From positions 260,981-324,980 of the forward strand of contig NZ_KQ434757.1 of NCBI RefSeq assembly GCF_001270745.1: a stretch of 64,000 nt of DNA. The letters are read 5' to 3'. Numbering within the stretch: the first letter of the stretch is position 1; the number at the start of each line of letters is the position of its first letter. The position numbers and the translations under genes were made by a program. The DNA is from Jiangella muralis (GTDB lineage: Bacteria; Actinomycetota; Actinomycetes; Jiangellales; Jiangellaceae). This document shows positions 37,082 through 45,553 of the stretch, piece by piece. The notes beneath the pieces were generated by a model. That model saw only the letters and a list, made by a program, of their open reading frames with translations, did no database searches and had not been told where the DNA came from.

Positions 37082-37579
37082 TCAGGCGGAACTGGCGGCC
37101 AGGACGCCCCACGCGACGAGCTTCTCGCGTAGTTCGGCCGGCGGGATCTCGTAGAGCAGTGCGGCCAGCGAGATGTCCTCGGACCGGATGGTCAGCACCG
37201 GGCTGCCGAAGTCGTTGCGCTGCCGCTGGATGGACGCCACGAAGGTGGCCAGCCGCTCGGCCTCGGGCGGTGCGTTGCGCAGCGCGTCGAGATCGAGGAC
37301 CAGCTTGCCCTCCTGTGACGGGATACGGGACTTCGCGCCGTCGGACACCAGAGTGTCGACCGGGACGCCGTAGAACTCGGCGAGCTCAGCGATGCGCCGA
37401 ATCGACGCCACGCGGTCACCGCGTTCGTAGGAGCCGACCACGACAGCGCGCAGCCGGCCACCGGACTTCTCCTCGACGGCCTGGAGCGAGAGCCGCCGGC
37501 GCTTGCGCAACGCGCGCAACCGTGCGCCCACGACCTTCGCGAAGTCCTCCTCCGTCGAGCCTGGACTGCCGTCGTTCAT
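37082..37579 (-). CDS. bldD: BldD-like c-di-GMP-responsive developmental regulator
   Basis: A 165-residue orthologue of Streptomyces BldD. The helix-turn-helix (about 14-75) carries KSGGRLRAVVVGSYERGDRVASIRRIAELAEFYGVPVD. The C-terminal domain keeps the c-di-GMP signature: R121-N-D123, eight residues, then R132-S-E-D135 (RxD-X8-RxxD). Ser and Glu replace the usual Gln and Asp inside it. In Streptomyces, c-di-GMP-bound BldD represses sporulation genes. The ATG at 37579 is preferred with GGGGAG upstream. A TTG five codons earlier is possible. It follows the GGDEF-EAL gene on the same strand. Confidence 0.92.
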   Translation of the reverse strand: MNDGSPGSTEEDFAKVVGARLRALRKRRRLSLQAVEEKSGGRLRAVVVGSYERGDRVASIRRIAELAEFYGVPVDTLVSDGAKSRIPSQEGKLVLDLDALRNAPPEAERLATFVASIQRQRNDFGSPVLTIRSEDISLAALLYEIPPAELREKLVAWGVLAASSA

Positions 37580-37791
37580 CGTCGAGCTCCCCAAAGGTGC
37601 CTCGTCCTCCGTACTGATCCGCCCGCACCAGCACGCCCGCGCCGCCCCCCTGGCAGGGTCCCGGACAACGCCCAGGACAGATCAGAGAATACCGGGCAAT
37701 CGTGGCCGATTGATCACCGGCCGTCCGAGACTTTGTTCAGCTGGCATGCTAGGAGGTCTGGCAAGGACACGCCAACGGCACGTGTTCCACG

Positions 37792-40026
37792 TCACACCAG
37801 GCGAAGCGGGACTCCTGGATTCCGGGCCTGCTCCAGCACCACCTGGGCAGGCAGCGGCTTGGACATGAAGAACCCCTGCGCGCGGTAACAACCGAGGTCG
37901 AGCAGCGTCGTGACCGCCGCTGGATCCTCGACGCCCTCGGCCACCGTGGTCAGGTTGAACGCCTCGGCGAGCCGGACGATCGCGGCGACGATGGCGCGAT
38001 CACCACTGCTCTCGGCCAGCGCCGAGACGAAGCTCCGGTCGATCTTCAGGATGTCGACCGGGAGCTGTTTCAGCTGGGCCAGCGAGCTGTACCCGGTGCC
38101 GAAGTCATCGATGGCGAGCGTGACGCCCAGCCCGCGCAGCCCGTTGAGGGTGGTCTGGACGTCGTCGATCTCGCGCATCACCGTGCTCTCGGTGATCTCG
38201 ATGCCCAGTTCGGCCGGCGCCAGCCCGTACCGGCTCAGCAGTGTGGCGACGAAGCCGACGAAGTCGGCGCTGATCAGCTCGCCGGCGGAGATGTTCACCC
38301 GGACCAGCGGCGGCGGCACCGGCGATGTGCGCTTCCACGTGGCGAGCTGCCGGCAGGCCTCCTCGAGCACCCAGCGGCCCAGCTCGGCGGAGAGGTTGAT
38401 CTCTTCGACGACGGAGATGAAGGCGTCGGCCGCGAGCAGCCCGCGCTCCGGGTGCTGCCAGCGCACCAGCGCCTCGACACCGGTCATGCGGCCGTCGCGG
38501 AGGTCGAACTCGGGCTGGAAGTACAGCCGCATCTCGTTGTGACTGATGGCGGAGCGCAGCCGCAGCTCGAGATCGGCGCGGACGAGGAGCTTGGATCGTA
38601 GGTCGTCGTTGAACACCACCACGGAGTCTCCACCACGCTCTTTGGCCTCGAGCAGCGCGACGTCCGCGTTGCCGAGCAGCTCGTCGACCGTGCTGGGCAT
38701 GTCCCCGTTGAGCACGACGCCGATGCTGGCGCTGCGGCTGATGGCGTGGCCACCCACCTCGAGCGGCTCGGCGACGCGGTCGAGGATGCGCCGGGCGGCC
38801 CGCTCGGCGGCGGACGTCGACGCGATCTCGTGCAGCACGATGACGAACTCATCGCCGGCCAGCCGCGCGACCACGTCGTTCGGCCGGACGGAGTCGCGCA
38901 GCCGTTCCGCCACGGCCTGGATGAACTGGTCGCCGACGGTGTGGCCGAGCACGTCGTTGACCGTCTTCAGCCGGTCCATGTCGGCGAAGAGCACGGCCAG
39001 CGGCGCCCTGGGATCGGCCGCCAGCACCTCGTTGAGATCTTCGACGAACGCCCGGCGGTTCCACAGCCCGGTCAGCTCGTCGTGGTACGCGTGGTGGTGC
39101 AGGCTCTCCTCGGCCGCGACCCGGGCGTCGAGCTGCACCAGCAGCGAGGCGATGGCGCGCAGCGCCCGCACCTCGGGCCGGGTCCAGATGCGGTCGCCGA
39201 AGTGGATGAGTCCGAGGACGCCGCGGGTGGTGTCGTCGTGGATGAGCGGCACCATGGCCAGCGAGACCTCGGGCACGCCGGACCCGGCGCGGACCCGCTC
39301 CTGGTACTCGAACCGCCCGTCGGACGGCCGGGTGATGAACGGCTCGCGCTGATCCTTGATCATCGCGAAGATCGGGTCCTCGGCATCCCACGGCACGATG
39401 CCGAGCGGATCGGGCTCGGGCACGTCCATCCGCCGCGGCCACTCGTCGACCAGCACGCTGGCCTGCAGCTCAGGGTCGTTGTGCCGGAGGAAGCAGGTGT
39501 CGGCGTCGAAGTACCGGCCCAGCTCGCTGATGACCCGGTACAGCGTCTCGGCGAGGTCCCGGACGGTGACGCCCATCAGCTCCGCGGCGATGTAGGCGAC
39601 GAGCGCGTCGAGCCGGCCGTGCTGATCGGTGATGTCACCCGCCTCCATCACCGCCATGCACAACTGCGCCGACACCGACAGGAGCTCGTGGTCCCTCGGG
39701 GTGTACGAAACGCCGTCGAGCCGCATGAGGCAGATGCAGCCGACGAAGTCGCGATAGGCCACCTTGACGGCGAGGACGGTGTAGCCGGCCGGCAGGATGT
39801 GCTCGACCGGGTCGGTGCCGGACTGGCCCGCGACCTCGGCCGTGACGGCGCGCAGGCCTTCACGCATGACGGTGAGGTCCTGGCCCTTGACGCCGGCCGA
39901 AGCGGCGCTTCCCCAGGACACCAAGGGCATGCCGCCCTTGACGGCGAGGACATCGGCCGAGATGGAATCGGTGGCCCGTGTCAGCGCCTCGAGGAGCGGC
40001 TGGATCGTCTCCGGATCCATCTTCAT
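37792..40026 (-). CDS. GAF-GGDEF-EAL cyclic di-GMP enzyme (Rv1354c-like)
   Basis: A 744-residue protein with two GAF-like sensor regions (about 1-130 and 150-310), a GGDEF domain (about 315-480) and an EAL domain (about 500-735). The diguanylate cyclase motif reads AGDEF at 390-394, an allowed variant, with the inhibitory I-site RPND five residues before it. EAL catalytic residues are present (EALVRW at 518, NISAGE, ITESTVM, DDFGTGYSSL, KIDRSFV, AEGVED). It probably makes and breaks c-di-GMP. It overlaps the Rv1355c-like gene by four bases. Confidence 0.95.
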   Translation of the reverse strand: MKMDPETIQPLLEALTRATDSISADVLAVKGGMPLVSWGSAASAGVKGQDLTVMREGLRAVTAEVAGQSGTDPVEHILPAGYTVLAVKVAYRDFVGCICLMRLDGVSYTPRDHELLSVSAQLCMAVMEAGDITDQHGRLDALVAYIAAELMGVTVRDLAETLYRVISELGRYFDADTCFLRHNDPELQASVLVDEWPRRMDVPEPDPLGIVPWDAEDPIFAMIKDQREPFITRPSDGRFEYQERVRAGSGVPEVSLAMVPLIHDDTTRGVLGLIHFGDRIWTRPEVRALRAIASLLVQLDARVAAEESLHHHAYHDELTGLWNRRAFVEDLNEVLAADPRAPLAVLFADMDRLKTVNDVLGHTVGDQFIQAVAERLRDSVRPNDVVARLAGDEFVIVLHEIASTSAAERAARRILDRVAEPLEVGGHAISRSASIGVVLNGDMPSTVDELLGNADVALLEAKERGGDSVVVFNDDLRSKLLVRADLELRLRSAISHNEMRLYFQPEFDLRDGRMTGVEALVRWQHPERGLLAADAFISVVEEINLSAELGRWVLEEACRQLATWKRTSPVPPPLVRVNISAGELISADFVGFVATLLSRYGLAPAELGIEITESTVMREIDDVQTTLNGLRGLGVTLAIDDFGTGYSSLAQLKQLPVDILKIDRSFVSALAESSGDRAIVAAIVRLAEAFNLTTVAEGVEDPAAVTTLLDLGCYRAQGFFMSKPLPAQVVLEQARNPGVPLRLV

Positions 40027-42155
40027 AGGTTGCTCCCTGCCTCCAGGGCGTCCCGGACGGTGCGGTCGGCAGACAGGCGGCGGCTCCGGACGCTGACGCT
40101 AGGAGCGTATCCGATCCGCATCACCAGTGCGACGTACCTCTGCCCAAGACCGGCGATATCGGCGAAATCGCGGCGTAGGCGGCGAAGTCGGTCGGCATAC
40201 CGCGGCGACAGCTCCTCGAAGTCGGCGTCCTCGACCCCGAAGATGAACACCGGCGACATCGGATGCACCGCCAGCCCCAGCCGCTCGGCCTCGATCCAGA
40301 CCCGCTCGACGGCCTGGCCGCCGCGCACGTAGTCGGCCGGCGACGACCCCGGGACGGAGACGACGGCGAGCCCGGCGGCGGCGGCGATGCGGTCGCGGGT
40401 GGAGTCGCCGAGGGACCGGCCGAGGTCCTGCTCGGCGAGGATGGCCATGACGTCGGCCCGGCGGGCGACACTCAGCTTGGCGAGATCGGAGCGGTCCAGT
40501 TCGAGGGTGCGGACGTCGATGCCCCAGTCGAGCGCGTCGATGCCGGGCCAGCGCAGCTCGCGCATCATCTCCCGGTGCAGGTGCTCGGTGAGGTAGCGCA
40601 GCCGGTCGGACTCGCCCAGCAGCTCTGCCAGCTCGTGCAACTGCTCGCGCCCCGTGACGAGGTGGACGTCGCCGCCCTCGGCCGCCGCGGCCGCGCGCAG
40701 CACCTCCGCCGTCCGGTCAGGCAGCGGCGTGGGCTCGTTGACGTGCCGGTTCGAGACCCGCCGCAGCATGGCGTCGTACAGGCCGGCCAGCTCCGGGTCG
40801 GCGCCGGTGCCGAACCGCAGGCCGGCCACGCGGTCGCCGCCGTCGCGGATCTCGACATCGCCGAGCAGCCCGTGCCGGGCGGCGGCGACCCGCGCGTTGA
40901 ACAGCGCCGCGCCGATGGCCACGTGGCTGCCGCGGAACGCGACGTCGAGCGTGGACGTCTGCGTCGGGTCGAGGTCGATGTCCAGCCCGTCCGGGCCGAT
41001 CGTGAAGGTCCACGGCTGCGTGTTGCCGCCCGACGGTGCCAGCCGCGCGGCGTGCACGACGGCGGCGCGCGGGTCGGCCGGCACCGGCTCGGGGTCGAGG
41101 ACGAGGTCGACGCCGAAGTTGGCGTCAGGGGCCGACGGCGGCTCGGCCAGCTTGGACAGCATGGCGTCGAGGTCCACCCGAACCCGTCCGGACGGCACCG
41201 GCGCGCCCAGGGCGAGCCTGCGAACGGCGGCGGCCACCGTCGCGGCGCCCAGCGTGATGTCGCCGCCCAGCTGCGGCCAGGTGTTGAGGCTCTCGTCGAC
41301 CTCCGCCATCGAGGCGGCCATCGGCGCCGACAGTTCGGCCGGCTCGAGCACGCGCAGCACGTACGGGACCCGGTCGTGCGTCGACAGGCCCGCGAGGTCG
41401 GCCGGGCGTGCGTCGCCGAGCAGCCCGTGGAACAGCGGCCGGTTCGGCTCGAGGTCGTACCGCTCGACGTCGAGCAGCCCACGATCACTGGTCTCCATGA
41501 TGACCGGCAGGCCGTGCCGCCTCGCGCCGTCACGCAGCGCCAGCTTCAGGTCGAACGAGTCGCACTCCTCGACGACGATGTCGAGGCCGTCCAGGAAGTC
41601 GTCGATCGACTCCGGGGTCAGGCCGGACGGCTCGATGCTGACCTCGATGTACGGGTCCAGCTCCGCGATGCGGCGGGCCGCCACGACCGCCTTGTTCACG
41701 CCGAGGTCGAAAATCGTCCCCGGGATGCGGTTGAGGTTGGACAGCTCGATCTCGTCGAAGTCGGCCAGCCGGATGTGCCCGCAGCTGCGCTCCAGCGCCA
41801 GCGTGTGCGCAATCGCGTGACCGACACTGAGGCCGACGACGCCGACGGAGAGCCGGCGCAGCCGTTCCTGCTCCTCGGCGGTGACCTTGTTGCGGTTGCG
41901 GTTGGTGCGCAGCGTCTGGAACGCCTCCGGCCCGAGCAGGTGCACCAGGGTGCGCCGCCACGGGTAGAGGTACCACCGCGCCGGCTCGCCGAGAATCTCC
42001 GGTGAGGGCGCGGTGAGCAGCCGCGCGAGGTCGCGCCGCTGCTGGTCGATCGTCTCGACGACCTGCACCGTCGGATCGGCCATCAGGCCGGACAGCAGGT
42101 CGGGGTCGTCCACAAGTTCGGGGCGCCAGCGGACCCCGTTCGCGGCATCGGTCAT
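40023..42155 (-). CDS. Rv1355c-type ThiF/E1-like plus nitroreductase-like fusion
   Basis: A 710-residue protein. The N-terminal half is an E1-like adenylation domain (VGVVGLSVGHAIAHTLALERSCGHIRLADFDEIELSNLNRI), and the C-terminal half is a nitroreductase/FMN-like fold (AARLAPSGGNTQPWTFTI, ANLP-like VHPMSPVFIFGV). This architecture is the Rv1355c (MoeY) family, whose activity is not established. The gene order with the GGDEF-EAL gene is as in Mycobacterium tuberculosis Rv1354c-Rv1355c. The ATG at 42155 overlaps the upstream gene by four bases. Confidence 0.9.
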   Translation of the reverse strand: MTDAANGVRWRPELVDDPDLLSGLMADPTVQVVETIDQQRRDLARLLTAPSPEILGEPARWYLYPWRRTLVHLLGPEAFQTLRTNRNRNKVTAEEQERLRRLSVGVVGLSVGHAIAHTLALERSCGHIRLADFDEIELSNLNRIPGTIFDLGVNKAVVAARRIAELDPYIEVSIEPSGLTPESIDDFLDGLDIVVEECDSFDLKLALRDGARRHGLPVIMETSDRGLLDVERYDLEPNRPLFHGLLGDARPADLAGLSTHDRVPYVLRVLEPAELSAPMAASMAEVDESLNTWPQLGGDITLGAATVAAAVRRLALGAPVPSGRVRVDLDAMLSKLAEPPSAPDANFGVDLVLDPEPVPADPRAAVVHAARLAPSGGNTQPWTFTIGPDGLDIDLDPTQTSTLDVAFRGSHVAIGAALFNARVAAARHGLLGDVEIRDGGDRVAGLRFGTGADPELAGLYDAMLRRVSNRHVNEPTPLPDRTAEVLRAAAAAEGGDVHLVTGREQLHELAELLGESDRLRYLTEHLHREMMRELRWPGIDALDWGIDVRTLELDRSDLAKLSVARRADVMAILAEQDLGRSLGDSTRDRIAAAAGLAVVSVPGSSPADYVRGGQAVERVWIEAERLGLAVHPMSPVFIFGVEDADFEELSPRYADRLRRLRRDFADIAGLGQRYVALVMRIGYAPSVSVRSRRLSADRTVRDALEAGSNL

Positions 42156-42868
42156 CGTGTGCCCGGAACCTCCGTGCCCGTCGCGGTGCGGAACTCGTTC
42201 TCGAACAGCCGCCGCTGTTCGTCGGTGGCCCGCCCCACCGCCTTCTCGGCGTCCCACGTCAGCATCGTCGTGCGGTAGCGATCGTCCGGGTAGCGGGCCG
42301 GGATGACGCCGGGCAGTTCCTCGGCGCCGGAGTTGGACCAGCGCGGCGCCGCGTGCTCCGCCGCGGAGCAGTAGGCGTGGCGCACCCCGAGCAGCCGCAT
42401 GGCGTGCACGAACGCCCTCGACATGAGGTCGGCCAACGCGGACTTGTGCTCCGCGGTGGCGTCCACCCAGACACCCTTGAGCTCGATGACGCCGTCCGGT
42501 AGCGCGGCCTCGATCCAGTCGCTGGCCAGCGACGCCGACACCGGCTCGCTGACGAACTCGCGGGGCGCGTAGGCGTCGCGCACGGAGCGCAGCGGGCCGT
42601 TGACGTAACAGCCGGCCCAGACCTTCCCGCTGTCGTCGGACACGATGGCGAACACCGGTGAGCTGGACTCCTGCGTGGCCACGGGCAACGCGAGCGCCTG
42701 CTCGACGTGAAAGCGCCGGTAGCTGGCCCGGGCGCCGTCGGCGTAAGCGGTCCAGTGATCGAACCGCCGGCTCGGCGTATAGAAGCGCATCGTCATGCCC
42801 GATGCCTCGTCCCGGAAGCCGTACAGCTCGCGGGTGGTGGGCGCGGCAGGCTTGAGGGGGCTGGTCAT
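42152..42868 (-). CDS. Acyltransferase-like protein upstream of Rv1355c homologue
   Basis: A 238-residue protein with a conserved-looking core: TAYADGARASYRRFHVEQ, VFAIVSDDSGKVWAGCYVNGPLRS and RTTMLTWDAEKA. The layout recalls GNAT or autoinducer/N-acyl amino acid synthases (FeeM/LuxI fold), but no motif is decisive. By order it corresponds to Rv1356c, although shorter. The start is uncertain: the ATG at 42868 is chosen, with in-frame GTGs at 42877 and 42889. First gene of the coupled three-gene operon. Confidence 0.6.
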   Translation of the reverse strand: MTSPLKPAAPTTRELYGFRDEASGMTMRFYTPSRRFDHWTAYADGARASYRRFHVEQALALPVATQESSSPVFAIVSDDSGKVWAGCYVNGPLRSVRDAYAPREFVSEPVSASLASDWIEAALPDGVIELKGVWVDATAEHKSALADLMSRAFVHAMRLLGVRHAYCSAAEHAAPRWSNSGAEELPGVIPARYPDDRYRTTMLTWDAEKAVGRATDEQRRLFENEFRTATGTEVPGTR

Positions 42869-42980
42869 GGCATCCACACCTGGCTTCACGGCTCCGTCCG
42901 GTCTGCTCAATCTGTACCGTATGCGCCGTTCACGCTATAGATGCATAATGCCCGACTCGGCGCGAGGGTAACGCCGGAAT

Positions 42981-43124
42981 GGAGAACGCGACGGGTGCCT
43001 GCCCCCCAACAGACCCGTCGCGTCTCCACCTATGCGGCGGCAGGACCAGCCCGCGGAAACCTGCCGCCGCCCCGTTTGGGACGTGGTGCGAACGTCCCCG
43101 GACGCGCGCACCACGTCCCCTTTT
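42981..43124 (+). ncRNA. Three consecutive perfect hairpins ending in TTTT
   Basis: Hairpin 1: ACGCGACGGGT (42986-42996) with 43013-43023, extended by GGAG/CTCC. Hairpin 2: GCGGCGGCAGG (43034-43044) with 43060-43070. Hairpin 3: GGGACGTGGTGCG (43078-43090) with 43107-43119, followed by TTTT at 43121-43124. The last looks like a plus-strand intrinsic terminator. Together they could be a small structured RNA. No known family is recognised. Confidence 0.4.
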
Positions 43125-43334
43125 CACGGCACGGCCTGTGCAGGGCGGAGGGCCGTACCGGTCCAAGGTCACGGCTCGAGGCCGTGAATCGCACCTGCGA
43201 TGCTTCCCGGCCGCGAGGCGCCACTTCCGTGACATCCCCATCCCTCGCGACCAATCCAACGTATTGGACTGGAGCACCTATTTGCCGGTGCGGATGATTA
43301 GAAGAATAGACAGGGAAAACAGATCTCGCAACAA

Positions 43335-43367
43335 CTACTTTGCGTAACAAAATGTGACGCAGAGTAG
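43335..43367. promoter_or_regulatory. 33-bp imperfect palindrome, possible operator
   Basis: CTACT-T-TGCGTAAC, a 5-base centre AAAAT, then GTGACGCA-G-AGTAG. Fourteen of 16 pairs match. Similar GTGACG half-sites follow near 43388-43425. It lies in the low-GC stretch upstream of the MFS gene. Confidence 0.5.
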
Positions 43368-43730
43368 CGGTTCGATCTTGGGCCGAGGCGTGACGCTCAG
43401 TGATCAAAAACTCACGCTACGTCACTGCTCCGCAGCTCAGCGGCCTGCCGCCCCCGAACGGCGCTAGACGCCGGACGCGGCCGCCGGTCCGGACGATAAC
43501 GCTGTGCAGCGATTCCGCGGAACCGAAACGCGCGATTTTCCCAGCGATCCGGCGGCGCTATTCCGATCACCCATCCGGCGCCCATTCAATTGACACCCGA
43601 ACTTCGTCACAAGGCACGAGTCACCCGTGGCGGCCTCCGCCACCGGGCACGACGGCCGCGCGGACCCGCCGCACCGCATCATGATCGGCACCTTGCCCGT
43701 CGTCATCGAACCGGTCAGACTTCTCCGGAA

Positions 43731-44975
43731 ATGTCTACCCCTCCGGCCTCCTACCGCCACGTCCTCGCCGTGGCGGAGTTCCGCTGGCTGTGGCTGGCGC
43801 ACCTGTTCTCGGTGATCGGCGACCAACTCGCCCGCGTGGCGCTGACGCTGCTCGTGTTCGACCGGACGGAGTCGGCCGGGCTGGCCGCGCTCACCTACGC
43901 GCTGACGTACCTCCCGGACCTCGTCGGCGGCGCGACGCTGGCCGGACTGGCCGACCGGTTCCCGCGGCGCGACGTCATGGTGGCAGCCGACCTCGGGCGG
44001 GCGGCGCTGGTGGCGACGATGGCGATTCCCGGCGTCCCGCTGGCCGGGCAGGTGTGCCTGCTGGCGCTGGTGCAGTTGCTGGCGGCGCCGTTCTCGGCCG
44101 CGCGCCAGGCGGCGCTGCCGGACATCCTGCGCGGCGATCGGCTGATGCTGGGCCTGGGGATCATCTCGATGACCTACCAGGCCTGCCTCGTCGTCGGGTT
44201 CGCCGCCGCGGCGGCGCTGGTGGCGGAGTTCGGCGTGCACACGGCGCTGCTCGTCAACGCGGCGACGTTCGTGCTGTCGGCGCTGTTGATCGCCCGCGGC
44301 CTCGGCCCACATCAGCCCGCCGCTCCGCCCGGGGGCACCCGAACCGCGAACCCCGGACAGTGGGCGACCGTCCGGGCCGGCTGGCGTGGCGTGGCGCGCG
44401 ACCCGCGGCTGCTCACGCTGCTCGCCATCGCCTGCTGTTCGGGCTTCTACGTCGTGCCGGAAGGGCTCGCCGTCCCCTACGCGGCCGAACTCGGCGCGGA
44501 TTCAGCCGCGGTCGGCTGGCTGCTCGCGGCCAATCCGGTGGGCACGTTTCTGGGGATGCTCTTGCTGCGACGGGTGCGGGTCGGCTCCAGACTCGTGCTG
44601 ATGGGCCCGCTGGCCGTCGCGAGCAGCGCGATCCTCATCCCGACCCCGCTTGCGCCGGCCCTGGCCGCCTCGGTGGTGCTGTGGACGCTGAGCGGGCTCT
44701 TCTCGGCGCACGACATGATCACGCAGGCCACCTACGTCGAGGCGACGCCGCCGCACCTGCGCGGCCAGGCCGTCGGCCTTGCCATCGCAGCGCTGCGGGC
44801 GGCACAAGGCGTCGCCATCATCGCAGCAGGAATCCTCGCCCAGTTCGTCCCACCATCGACGGTAATCGCCGTCGCGGCGGTTCTGGGCACGCTCGCGGCA
44901 ACCGCCGCTGCCGTGCGGTGGTCCCGCCTCGGGCCCGCCAGCACCCACCACCGCACACCGGGATCGAGCCGATGA
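43731..44975 (+). CDS. MFS transporter
   Basis: A 414-residue major facilitator permease with about 12 helices. The N-terminus FRWLWLAHLFSVIGDQLARVALTLLVFDRT and loop GLADRFPRRDVMVAADLGRA are typical of the MdfA/enterobactin-exporter (EntS-like) branch, so export of a small molecule is likely. The ATG at 43731 begins MSTPPASYRHVLAV. An upstream extension is not protein-like. It is followed by the tandem mini-ORF array on the other strand. Confidence 0.85.
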   Translation: MSTPPASYRHVLAVAEFRWLWLAHLFSVIGDQLARVALTLLVFDRTESAGLAALTYALTYLPDLVGGATLAGLADRFPRRDVMVAADLGRAALVATMAIPGVPLAGQVCLLALVQLLAAPFSAARQAALPDILRGDRLMLGLGIISMTYQACLVVGFAAAAALVAEFGVHTALLVNAATFVLSALLIARGLGPHQPAAPPGGTRTANPGQWATVRAGWRGVARDPRLLTLLAIACCSGFYVVPEGLAVPYAAELGADSAAVGWLLAANPVGTFLGMLLLRRVRVGSRLVLMGPLAVASSAILIPTPLAPALAASVVLWTLSGLFSAHDMITQATYVEATPPHLRGQAVGLAIAALRAAQGVAIIAAGILAQFVPPSTVIAVAAVLGTLAATAAAVRWSRLGPASTHHRTPGSSR

Positions 44976-45019
44976 CCACGGCTCACCGGATGCCCCGTCG
45001 ATGTCAGATGAGGGCAGTG

Positions 45020-45485
45020 TCAGTTCCAGGTGGTGTCACGCATCGGTTGGTCCTCCTCCACACGTCCGCCGGTTCGGGGGTCAGGTCTGGTTCGGGGGTC
45101 AGGTCTGGTTCGGGGGTCAGATGTGGTTCGGGGGTCAGGTCTGGTTCAGCTCCAGGTCGTGTCACGCATCGGGTCGGTCCTCCTCCACACGCTCGCTGGT
45201 TCGGGGGTCAGGTCTGGTTCAGCTCCAGGTCGTGTCACGCATCAGTTCGTCCTCCCTCCACACGTCTGCCGGTCCAGGGATCCGGTTCGGGACTGGTCTG
45301 GTCTGGTTCAGCTCCAAGTCGTGTCGCGCATCGGTCGGTCCTCCTCCACACATCCGTCGGTTCAGGGCTGGTCTGGTCTGGTTCAGCTCCAGGTCGTGTC
45401 ACGCATCAGCTCGTCCTCCCTCCGCTCGCTCGCATGCCGGTCAGGTCAGGTCAGATCTGGTTCAGCCCCAGGTCGTGTCACGCAT
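45020..45485 (-). CDS. Six heptapeptide mini-ORFs, one per repeat unit
   Basis: Minus-strand mini-ORFs at 45020-45043, 45146-45169, 45219-45242, 45308-45331, 45383-45406 and 45462-45485. Each is eight codons including TGA, encoding MRDTTW followed by Asn in the first copy, Ser in four and Gly in the last. Each has a purine-rich GGAGGAGGA or GGAGGGAGGA site about 8-10 bases before its ATG. Differences are CGT/CGC, ACC/ACG and ACC/ACT (silent) and only the last codon changes the residue. Unit spacings are not multiples of three, so the reading of each copy does not depend on the others. No modifying enzyme is recognised nearby. Translation is not proven. Confidence 0.4.
45073..45144. repeat. 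Four tandem 18-bp repeats
   Basis: TTCGGGGGTCAGGTCTGG in four adjoining copies (45073, 45091, 45109, 45127). Copy 3 has two changes. It is a local expansion within the first unit of the larger array and accounts for that unit being 126 bases long. Confidence 0.92.
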
Positions 45486-45553
45486 CAGCTCGTCCTCCTT
45501 CCGCTGCTCCACCCCGCGAGGGGCCAACCGGATCGTCCCATTTCAGTTCCTAT

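Larger units (their letters stand above)
42869..43730. other. Large intergenic region with hairpin cluster
   Basis: About 860 bases lie between divergent genes. No ORF is supported. It holds the hairpin cluster at 42981-43124 and a palindrome at 43335-43367. The segment 43270-43440 is clearly lower in GC. On the plus strand a TTGACA lies near 43589, without a clear -10. Confidence 0.6.
45020..45510 (-). repeat. Tandem array of six related units
   Basis: Six units begin (plus strand) at 45021, 45147, 45220, 45309, 45384 and 45463, with spacings 126, 73, 89, 75 and 79 bases. Each holds a highly conserved 40-base core, CAGCTCCAGGTCGTGTCACG onward to a CCTCC run. Between cores lie looser TCAGGTCTGG-type segments. 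It lies between an MFS gene and a GGDEF gene. Confidence 0.92.

Noticed and set aside
42941..43407. Short ORFs over the hairpin cluster
   Set aside because: Compositionally odd, without ribosome sites, and overlapping on both strands across the inverted repeats.
45020..45510. CRISPR array
   Set aside because: Unit spacing varies from 73 to 126 bases, spacers are repeats of each other, and no cas gene is present.
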